Source: JAWWPY01 sp036394075 (GTDB taxonomy: Bacteria > Actinomycetota > Actinomycetes > Streptosporangiales > Streptosporangiaceae). From it: a stretch of DNA of 14,008 bases. Below are positions 7,371 through 12,952 of the stretch, in pieces. A program made the position numbers and the translations under genes. The notes below the pieces were generated by a model. That model searched no databases and was not told the DNA's origin. It saw nothing but the letters and a program-made list of their open reading frames with translations. The DNA lies in the NCBI GenBank assembly GCA_036394075.1, contig DASWFT010000426.1, positions 1-14,008 of the forward strand, given 5' to 3'. The stretch's first letter is position 1, and each line of letters begins with the position of its first letter.

Positions 7371-7451
7371 CAGGCTCCTCGTGGTCGGCGGCCGGGTTTA
7401 GGGCGTGTCCCTACCAGTCGCGTTTCCGAACGTCGCCGGGTGGTGGCTGGT

Positions 7452-7850
7452 CTACCAGATATCGGCGTCTTGCCGGGCGCTCTGAGCGGTGCCGTCGAGG
7501 TGAGCGCGCTCGCTCTCCAGCGCCGCCAGCTCAGCTCGCAATGCGCGCTCGGCCTTGCTGACCGGCGGCTGCCTACCCTTCTTCGCCGCCGCCGCGCGGG
7601 CGCGGTCGTATTCGCTTTGCCGTTGCCGAAGCTCGGCCTCGCGCCGGGTGACCTGTTCAAGCAGGATCTTGCGTTCCCGAGCCAGAGCGCTCATCTCGGC
7701 GCGCATCCGCCGTTCTAGGTCACTGACCGGACGTTTCTGCCCGCGTTCGCTGGCGGCGCGGGCGCGCCGCCGGTCAAAGTCGCCTTGCCACTGGCGCAGC
7801 TCAGCCTCACGGGACGCGATCTCGGCCGCCCGCTGTTTCCGTCGCGTCAT
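7452..7850 (-). CDS. Small charged coiled-coil protein with a duplicated 56-residue unit
   Basis: I do not recognise this family. From ATG 7850 the protein has 132 residues, almost entirely Ala, Arg, Glu, Gln and Lys, with heptad-like spacing of Leu and Ala typical of long helices. Two units start with REAELRQ at residues 14 and 70 and share the order REAELRQ, then Tyr/Phe-Asp-Arg, an Ala/Arg run, a Lys/Gly-rich turn with PVS, then ER-RAE-AL-ER. About half the aligned positions match. Each unit looks like a helix, a PVS turn and a second helix. There is no signal peptide or membrane segment. A longer start at ATG 7916 adds 22 residues, but GAAGG there directly abuts the ATG. It lies downstream of the hydrolase gene on the same strand (120 bp gap) and may share its transcript. 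Confidence 0.6.
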   Translation of the reverse strand: MTRRKQRAAEIASREAELRQWQGDFDRRRARAASERGQKRPVSDLERRMRAEMSALARERKILLEQVTRREAELRQRQSEYDRARAAAAKKGRQPPVSKAERALRAELAALESERAHLDGTAQSARQDADIW

Positions 7851-7909
7851 CACCGGGTGCGACGTGGTGCCCATAAGCGCATCGTGACATTCGACTGGGG
7901 CATTGTCAT
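7850..7909 (-). CDS. Possible 19-residue upstream ORF overlapping the coiled-coil start
   Basis: ATG at 7909 has GAAGG (7917-7921) at a 7-nt spacing, better placed than for any start of the coiled-coil gene. The frame encodes 19 residues (begins MTMPQSNV, ends PRRTR) and stops in TGATG, sharing one base with the coiled-coil ATG at 7850. This mirrors the aminotransferase arrangement. Codon bias does not clearly favour this frame over the 22-codon N-terminal extension of the main gene, so the two readings exclude each other and cannot be separated by eye. Confidence 0.25.
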   Translation of the reverse strand: MTMPQSNVTMRLWAPRRTR

Positions 7910-7970
7910 GGGGCATCCTTCAGTATCCGGGCGACGGCCTCGGGATTCTTGTTACTCGTTCACCGGGTGG

Positions 7971-9680
7971 CTACTGGATCTGCCCGATCTCTGCTCCGGC
8001 GAGCTCGGCATAGATCAGGAACCGGAACGGGTCGAGCTGCTGGGTCCGCTCCATGAGCCGGTGCAATGCGGTGCGTCGCAGTCCGGCCAGGTCGGCGCTG
8101 GAGGGGTGGCGCAGCAGCCCGGGCTCGATGATCTCCAGGGCTAGGGCGTGATCGCCCTGGCCGATCAGGGTGCGGGCCGCGGCGGTGTACGCCGCCTCGC
8201 GGCCCCCGGCGAGCAGGTCCAGCGCGGCGGCCCGCTGCTCAGCGGTCATGGGCTCCAGACCGTGCCCGTCTGGCTTCCAGTAGCCGGTGCGCTGGTGGTA
8301 GAGCCGGGCGATGAAATTGTCACGGATCACGATGTAGGGAAGGACTGCCTTCGGATGGTCGCGCAGGACGTCGGGCAACTGGTTGCCGTCCAGGATGGCG
8401 GCCAGGGTCAGGCCCTGCCTGATCCCGTCCAGTACGCGGTCGCGTAGCGGCGCCAGCGCGGCCTCCAAGCCGGGTATCGCATCCACAGTGAACGCCTCGG
8501 TGAGCGGGGTGTGGCCCTGGATCAGCACCCGCGGCCGCAGGTCGCGGATAAAGGCCAGGGTTTCCAGTAGTCCTTCGGCGGAGCCTTCGGTGAAGAACGG
8601 GGCGCCGAGGTAGGGCATCATCACGTCGCCGGTGAACAGCAGGCCGCTGGCCGGCAGGTAGACCATCAGCGCGTCGCCGGTCTCGCCGCCTGGGGTGGGA
8701 TAGAGCACGAGTTCGGTGCCGCCGATCGTCAGTGTCGTCGGCTCGGTGATGAGCTGGTCGGGCACGATGTCGTCTCCCGTGCTGCCGTCGTTGCCGGTGA
8801 AGTAGCGGAACGGGAGCGCGTTGCTGCGCTGGTGTTTCAGCTCGGCGGGGAAGGCGGCCTGGGTGATCACCTGGGTACCGGGGCCGCGCAGCGCGCCGAT
8901 GCCGCCAACGTGATCGAAGTGCGCATGGGTGAGGATCAGGTGGCTGATCGCGTGGCCGGCCGGAAGGTCAAGCTCGCCGAGCGCGGCCTTCACCCGCGCC
9001 GGCGCGGTTCCCGCATCGATGGCGACGACGCCGTCACTGGTGGTGATGAAGGCGAAGTCGCCGAAATCGAAGCCCTGGGCCACCTGAACATCTGGCTCGG
9101 GCCGCCAGATCCTGGGCGAGGTGAAATGAAAGCCGTCCTCGGCGGTGACCCAGTAGCTGCCGAACTGCAGCTGGGAGCCGGCGGGGAGGGAGCCGAGCCC
9201 GGACCGTCTGGATGCCTCGGCGGCGAGGTCGTCTTTCCCCAGAACGGCGTAGGCGGCGGCGAGGGCGTGGTGCACGGCCCGCAGCAGGGCCAGCGGGAAT
9301 TGGTCGCGAACCGCCAGCACGAACTCCAGGTCCGCCAGCGCTCGCTCGGCCCGCCGCGGGTCGGGCGGAAGGGCGGCGAGGGCGAGCCCGCGGAAGTACT
9401 GTGGCAGGCCGAGGTCCGCGTCAGCTGCCTTGTCCAGCTTGGCCATCGCCGCCTCCACGTCACCGCCGAGGCGGGCCTGGAAGAACCCGACCAGCGCGAG
9501 CAGCAGCACCTGATCGGGATGGGCGTCGGCTTCCTGCTGGAAGTAGGCGTATCCGTCCGCGTCCGCGCCGGCCGCAGCGAGCCTGGTGGCGAAGGTGACG
9601 ACGGTTGCCTGGTCCGCACCGGGCCAGCGGGCGGCCGTCTTCAGCGATTCGAGGTCACGGCGGGCCTTGTTCCCCCTCAT
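7971..9680 (-). CDS. TPR / metallo-beta-lactamase-fold hydrolase, alkylsulfatase-like
   Basis: A 569-residue probable metal-dependent hydrolase. Residues about 30-165 are helical and TPR-like (FFQARLGG, YFRGLALAALP). The metallo-beta-lactamase domain is at about 185-400, with the di-metal motif HAHFDH (His252, His254, Asp256, His257), Glu333 in GGETGDAL, Asp352 in TGDVMM and His390 in QGHTPL. A Glu where most relatives have His, and a C-terminal segment ending in RTGYWKPDGHGLEPM, recall the dimerisation part of linear alkylsulfatases (SdsA1/Bds1). The usual sterol-carrier-like C-terminal domain is absent and the TPR part is N-terminal, so a sulfatase function is only a possibility. There is no signal peptide, so it is probably cytoplasmic. 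The first residues at ATG 9680 are antisense to an HxlR remnant, so the original start may have been lost. Confidence 0.82.
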   Translation of the reverse strand: MRGNKARRDLESLKTAARWPGADQATVVTFATRLAAAGADADGYAYFQQEADAHPDQVLLLALVGFFQARLGGDVEAAMAKLDKAADADLGLPQYFRGLALAALPPDPRRAERALADLEFVLAVRDQFPLALLRAVHHALAAAYAVLGKDDLAAEASRRSGLGSLPAGSQLQFGSYWVTAEDGFHFTSPRIWRPEPDVQVAQGFDFGDFAFITTSDGVVAIDAGTAPARVKAALGELDLPAGHAISHLILTHAHFDHVGGIGALRGPGTQVITQAAFPAELKHQRSNALPFRYFTGNDGSTGDDIVPDQLITEPTTLTIGGTELVLYPTPGGETGDALMVYLPASGLLFTGDVMMPYLGAPFFTEGSAEGLLETLAFIRDLRPRVLIQGHTPLTEAFTVDAIPGLEAALAPLRDRVLDGIRQGLTLAAILDGNQLPDVLRDHPKAVLPYIVIRDNFIARLYHQRTGYWKPDGHGLEPMTAEQRAAALDLLAGGREAAYTAAARTLIGQGDHALALEIIEPGLLRHPSSADLAGLRRTALHRLMERTQQLDPFRFLIYAELAGAEIGQIQ

Positions 9681-9879
9681 CGCGGCGCTGCTTCACTGGG
9701 GCGACACCTGGGCTCCCTCCCCCGGCGGCCCACCGGTCGTGTTCATCCATGACACTTGCGGGAATGTCACCCAGCCGATGCTGACCTGCCCGCACTGCCA
9801 CGGCGAGGTCACTACCGCCAACACCCGCAGTGTGCCGGGCCCGGGAAGCCGGCCCGCGCCCGAACCGGCACGCCAATGA
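9655..9879 (+). pseudogene. 3' remnant of an HxlR-family transcriptional regulator
   Basis: The plus-strand frame ending with TGA at 9877-9879 carries what looks like the C-terminal tail of HxlR-type winged-helix regulators: RRALFPLIAALLHWGDTWA, a Gly/Pro-Pro turn, FIHDTCG, then LTCPHCHGEV and a GPG ending. The paired Cys motifs (DTCG and CPHC) are kept. The DNA-binding domain that should precede this (about 90-120 residues) is missing. Upstream of about 9655 this strand is antisense to the hydrolase gene and shows no HxlR resemblance, although the frame stays open to an ATG at 9586. I interpret it as a 5'-truncated gene, cut where the hydrolase coding region begins. No promoter or start codon is evident, so it is probably not expressed as a regulator. 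Confidence 0.6.
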
Positions 9880-9916
9880 CCAGCGCGTAACCGCTGGGCC
9901 AGATCAGCCGCGCTGG

Positions 9917-10726
9917 TCAGGAGGCGTCGGCGGCCTCCCGCCGGGCGCCGGGCACCGGCAGCAGTTCGGGCCGCTTGGGCAGCACGTCGTCCCCGGAGGA
10001 TACGCCGCGCAGCCGTCGGCTCACCCAGGGCGCGGCGTGTACCCGCGCCCAGCGCGCGTCCATCCGGCGCGCCGCCAGCCAGCCTGCGTAGCGGGAGGCG
10101 GTGACGCCCTGGGCCGGCCAGGGCTCCCGCCAGTCCTCATCCACCGGGACGCCCATGACCTCGCACGCCCGCAGGGCCACCCGGCGGTGGCCATCCGGCG
10201 CGAGATGCAGCCGGTCCGCGCTCCAGGCGCGAGGATCGCGCAGCGCGCTCATGGACCACAGGTCCACCACGTGGCACTGGTGGCGGTCGGCGATCGCCCG
10301 CAGGTGCATGTTGTAGGCGGCGACCTTGCCGCGGATCAGCCGCAGCACCGGGAAGCGGGGATCGAACCCGGTGAACATGAGCACTGGGCAGCCCGCCATG
10401 AGCAGCGTCCGGACGGCCTCGTCAAGGGTTTCCGCGAGAGCATCCGGGTCGGCCCGCGGCCGGAGCATGTCATTGCCGCCCGCGGCGATGCTGACCAGGT
10501 CCGGTGCCATCGCGATGGCCTGCGGTATCTGCTCCGTGGCGACTTCGCTGAGCAGTTTCCCCCGCACAGCCAGGTTCGCGTAACGCAGCCCGGGACGCTG
10601 CGCGGCCAGACGCTGCGCGAAGCGGTCGGCCCAGCCGAGGTATCCGCTGAGGTCAGCGGCAAGATCGTCCAGTCCCTCGGTAAAGCTGTCCCCGAGCGCG
10701 ACGAAGGAGTCAATCTCCATGGTCAC
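9917..10726 (-). CDS. SGNH/GDSL-family hydrolase
   Basis: A serine esterase or lipase-like hydrolase of the SGNH superfamily. From the chosen GTG start the protein has 269 residues: block I GDSFTEG with Ser14, the block II glycine in NLAVRGKLL (Gly56), block III GGND with Asn85, and block V DRLHLAPDGH with Asp171 and His174. All four signature residues are present. GTG 10726 is chosen because GGAGG (10735-10739) sits 8 nt upstream; an in-frame ATG lies two codons further in, and a further ATG at 10753 has no such site. No signal peptide is visible, so it is probably cytoplasmic. The roughly 75 residues after the catalytic His (WARVHAAPWVSRRLRG, then PKRPELLPVP) recur in actinobacterial members. 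It converges on the HxlR remnant with a 37-bp gap. Substrate is unknown. Confidence 0.9.
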   Translation of the reverse strand: MTMEIDSFVALGDSFTEGLDDLAADLSGYLGWADRFAQRLAAQRPGLRYANLAVRGKLLSEVATEQIPQAIAMAPDLVSIAAGGNDMLRPRADPDALAETLDEAVRTLLMAGCPVLMFTGFDPRFPVLRLIRGKVAAYNMHLRAIADRHQCHVVDLWSMSALRDPRAWSADRLHLAPDGHRRVALRACEVMGVPVDEDWREPWPAQGVTASRYAGWLAARRMDARWARVHAAPWVSRRLRGVSSGDDVLPKRPELLPVPGARREAADAS

Positions 10727-10810
10727 GTCGCATGCCTCCATATTCCCCGTCATTGCCCCTAACTATTCTGCGCGATGCCCTTCGTCCTTCTTCCCCGGGA
10801 CAACTGCAGC

Positions 10811-12223
10811 CTACGCGTGCGGCCGCTGACCAGCAGGAACGGGAGAATCAGCCGCCTGGGATCCGGCTTGCCCGGTGGTGGCCTGCCCGGTGGTGGCCTG
10901 CCCGGTGGTGGCCTGCCCCGTGGTGGCCTGCCCCGTGGTGGCCTGCCCCGCGGTGGCCTCCCCCGTCGTGGCCTGCTCAGCGGCGACCAGGAACTTGTGC
11001 CCGCTAGCCAGGACGGCGATCCCGACCAGCACAGCGGCCGCGCCCACATAGAACGGCACGTGCACACCAAAGCTGGCCGCCATCCGGCCGGCCGCGTAGG
11101 GCGCCAGGCCCGCGCCGATGAAGCGGATGAAGCCGTAAGCCGCCGAGGCCACCGGCCGTTCCACCGGCGCGACCGTCATGACCGCCTGCGTGGTGACGGT
11201 GTTGTTGATGCCGATGAACACGCCAGAGACGATCACCGCGACGATCAAGGTCGCCTTCGACGAGATCCCGACGGCGATGACCAGGACGTCGGCGGCGAAC
11301 AGGGAGAGGTTGATGTAGAGCGTCCGGGCGACGCCGAGCCTGCGTTCCAGCCGGGGCGCGAGGAACATCGCGCCGAGGGCCACCAGGGCACCCCAGCCGG
11401 TGAAGACGTACCCGAGTTGATGGGTGTTCAGGTTCATCGGGAACGGGGCGTAGCCGAGGACGGTGAAGAAGGCCCAGTTGTAGCAGAGCGCGGTGAGCCC
11501 CATGGTCAGCAGCCCACGGTGACGCAGCGCCCTCAGCGGGTCGAGCAACGACTCGCGGTGGGCCGGCCGCGGCGTCTTGCCGACCAGCACCAGCGTCGCG
11601 ATCAGCGAGATCGACATGAGGACCGTCACGCCGAAGAACGGACCACGCCAGCTGATGGCGCCAAGTTCGCCGCCGAGCAACGGGCCAAGCGCGATGCCGA
11701 CGCCGAGAGCCGTTTCATATAGGACAATCGCCCCGGCGAAGCCGCCGCTGGCCGAGGCCACGATGACCGCGAGCGAGGTGGCGATGAACAGCGCGTTGCC
11801 CAGGCCCCAGCCCGCCCGGAACCACACGATCTGGCTGATCCCGCCCGAGTTCCCGGCCAGGGCGCTGAACACGACGATCAGCGCCAGGCCGGAGAGCAGA
11901 GTCCGTTTCGCGCCGATGCGCGTGGAGACCCAGCCGGTCACCAGCATCGCGACGGCGGTGACCACCAGGTAGCTGGTGAACAGCAGCTCGACCTGGCTCG
12001 GGGTCGCGTGCAGTTTGACCCGCAGCGCGGGCAGGATCGGGTCGACGAGCCCGATGCCCATGAAGGAGATCACGCAGGCGAACGCGACCGCCCAGACCGC
12101 CTTGGGCTGGCGGAACGGGTTCGGGGTAACTCCGGCCCGGGTGACCCTGGCCCGGGTGACCCCGGCCCGGGTGACCCCGGCCTGGGTGATCTCGGCCTGG
12201 GTGATCTCGGCCGACTCGCTCAT
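10811..12223 (-). CDS. MFS transporter, DHA1-like drug:proton antiporter
   Basis: A 470-residue, 12-helix major facilitator exporter in the plasma membrane, likely expelling a drug-like molecule in exchange for protons. Helix 1 starts near AVWAVAFACVISF (about residue 43). Motif A is GWVSTRIGAKRTLLSG in the loop after helix 2, and motif C is ALGVGIALGPLLGG in helix 5, which marks the antiporter branch. A charged central loop (KTPRPAHRESLLD) splits the two halves. The ends are unusual: about 35 N-terminal residues are ITQAE/GVTRA repeats and about 50 C-terminal residues are ATTGQ repeats, both likely cytoplasmic and disordered. ATG 12223 is supported by GGAG 6 nt upstream, so the N-terminal repeats are genuinely coding. 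It lies 48 bp behind the marR gene on the same strand, a typical regulator-exporter operon. Confidence 0.93.
   Translation of the reverse strand: MSESAEITQAEITQAGVTRAGVTRARVTRAGVTPNPFRQPKAVWAVAFACVISFMGIGLVDPILPALRVKLHATPSQVELLFTSYLVVTAVAMLVTGWVSTRIGAKRTLLSGLALIVVFSALAGNSGGISQIVWFRAGWGLGNALFIATSLAVIVASASGGFAGAIVLYETALGVGIALGPLLGGELGAISWRGPFFGVTVLMSISLIATLVLVGKTPRPAHRESLLDPLRALRHRGLLTMGLTALCYNWAFFTVLGYAPFPMNLNTHQLGYVFTGWGALVALGAMFLAPRLERRLGVARTLYINLSLFAADVLVIAVGISSKATLIVAVIVSGVFIGINNTVTTQAVMTVAPVERPVASAAYGFIRFIGAGLAPYAAGRMAASFGVHVPFYVGAAAVLVGIAVLASGHKFLVAAEQATTGEATAGQATTGQATTGQATTGQATTGQATTGQAGSQAADSPVPAGQRPHA
10871..10975 (-). repeat. 7 x 15-bp in-frame tandem repeat at the MFS C-terminus (ATTGQ)
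   Basis: Seven consecutive 15-bp units (plus-strand form CCCGGTGGTGGCCTG) encode ATTGQ and variants after the last membrane helix. Units at 10871-10915 are identical; those towards 10975 have diverged, so expansion was most recent near the 3' end of the gene. Confidence 0.88.
12126..12212 (-). repeat. 6 x 15-bp in-frame tandem repeat at the MFS N-terminus
   Basis: Five full and one partial 15-bp units encode ITQAE and GVTRA-type repeats directly after the start codon. Each GC-rich unit contains GGGTGACCC or a close variant, a 9-bp interrupted palindrome, so the 5' end of the mRNA could fold into several alternative hairpins. Confidence 0.85.
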
Positions 12224-12271
12224 GGCTGGCTCCAGGAATAGCGAAGGGATGTGTAGGGCGGGCTGGGCTTA

Positions 12272-12865
12272 TTACTGAGGGCTGACGCCGGTGTCAGCGA
12301 GGAGCTGCAGTGCGGGCAGGGCGCTGGTCAGCGCCGCCTGATGGTCAGCGGGCAGCATCGCGAAGACCTCCGCGAACCGGGCCGCCCGCGCGGCCCGCCT
12401 GCGTGCGATCAGTTCCTCGCCCTGGGCGGTCACGGCGACGTTGACCACGCGAGCGTCGCCAGGCTCGCTGCCGCGCTCGGCCAGCCCTTGGCCTTCCAGC
12501 CGCGAGACGAGCTGGGTCATGGCTGGCTGCGACACCTTCTCGTGGGCGGCCAGCTCGGTCAGCCTGCATGGCCCGTCACGGGACAACCGGGCCAGGGTGA
12601 ACGCCGCGGTCGAGCTGAGCTCGCCGGGGACCGCAAGCCGCCGCCACATGGACAGCAGCCGCTCCAGCGCGGCGGCCAGCTCCTCGCACTCGGCGCCAGG
12701 GCCGGTGGCTGAACCAGCGGCGGCAGGGCCGGTGGCTGAACCAGCGGCGGCAGGGCCGGTGGCTGAACCAGCGGCGGCAGGGCCGGCGGCTGAATCGGCA
12801 GTCGGGCCCGTGATTGAACCAGCGGCGGTACCAAGGGCCGTTTCGGTGCTCGGAGTAGTGATCAC
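12272..12865 (-). CDS. MarR-family transcriptional regulator
   Basis: A 197-residue winged-helix repressor that probably controls itself and the downstream MFS exporter. The MarR core spans about residues 58-190: dimerisation helices around ECEELAAALERLLSMW, the helix-turn-helix CRLTELAAHEKVSQPAMTQLVSRLE, and the wing with SEPGDARVVNVAVT followed by TAQGEEL. About 57 residues precede it, made of AAGSATGP repeats, which is unusual because most MarR proteins start close to the first helix. The start is GTG 12865; there is no later ATG or GTG before the core and no Shine-Dalgarno sequence. A well-placed extended -10 element makes a leaderless mRNA likely. The gene is divergent from the beta-propeller lipoprotein gene. 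Confidence 0.92.
   Translation of the reverse strand: MITTPSTETALGTAAGSITGPTADSAAGPAAAGSATGPAAAGSATGPAAAGSATGPGAECEELAAALERLLSMWRRLAVPGELSSTAAFTLARLSRDGPCRLTELAAHEKVSQPAMTQLVSRLEGQGLAERGSEPGDARVVNVAVTAQGEELIARRRAARAARFAEVFAMLPADHQAALTSALPALQLLADTGVSPQ
12707..12785 (-). repeat. About 3 x 24-bp in-frame tandem repeat in marR (AAGSATGP)
   Basis: Three near-identical 24-bp units, followed towards the gene's 5' end by more diverged ones, encode AAGSATGP in the N-terminal extension of the MarR protein. In the plus-strand form the repeated string is a GGCCGGTGGCTGAACC-type unit. Confidence 0.85.
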
Positions 12866-12886
12866 TGCAAAACTGTATCATGCACT
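12857..12886. promoter_or_regulatory. marR promoter and candidate MarR operator
   Basis: On the minus strand TGATACAGT (12873-12881) is a perfect extended -10 (TGn-TAnnnT) placed 6 nt before the GTG start, so transcription would begin at or beside the start codon. TAGGCA lies 18 nt further upstream as a possible -35. Two symmetric elements overlap it: AGTGATCACT (12857-12866), a perfect 10-bp palindrome covering the start codon, and ACTGCA-N11-TGCACT (12864-12869 and 12881-12886), an inverted repeat with one mismatch pair around the -10. MarR proteins bind such palindromes over core promoters, so autorepression is a reasonable inference. Confidence 0.5.
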
Positions 12887-12952
12887 TATATACGCTGCCT
12901 ATGCTTCGTCCTCGGCCCCTCCTGGGCGTCCGCCTCGGGCAGACTGATCCCC

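Noticed and set aside
7399..7418. Possible insertion-sequence end (AGGGCGTGTCCCTACC)
   Set aside because: It resembles IS termini superficially, but no inverted partner or transposase gene was found nearby.
9586..9654. Start of the HxlR-like frame at ATG 9586 as an intact small gene
   Set aside because: Residues before about 9655 are antisense to the hydrolase gene and do not resemble HxlR proteins, and there is no ribosome site.
8832..10762. Two plus-strand frames of about 310 codons opposite the hydrolase and SGNH genes
   Set aside because: Both mirror the codon bias of the opposite-strand genes and show no recognisable domain. Only the 9655-9879 tail, in another frame, has family resemblance.
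10775..11722. 315-codon plus-strand frame opposite the MFS transporter
   Set aside because: Antisense to a clear 12-helix protein; its sequence is charged and repetitive with no motif.
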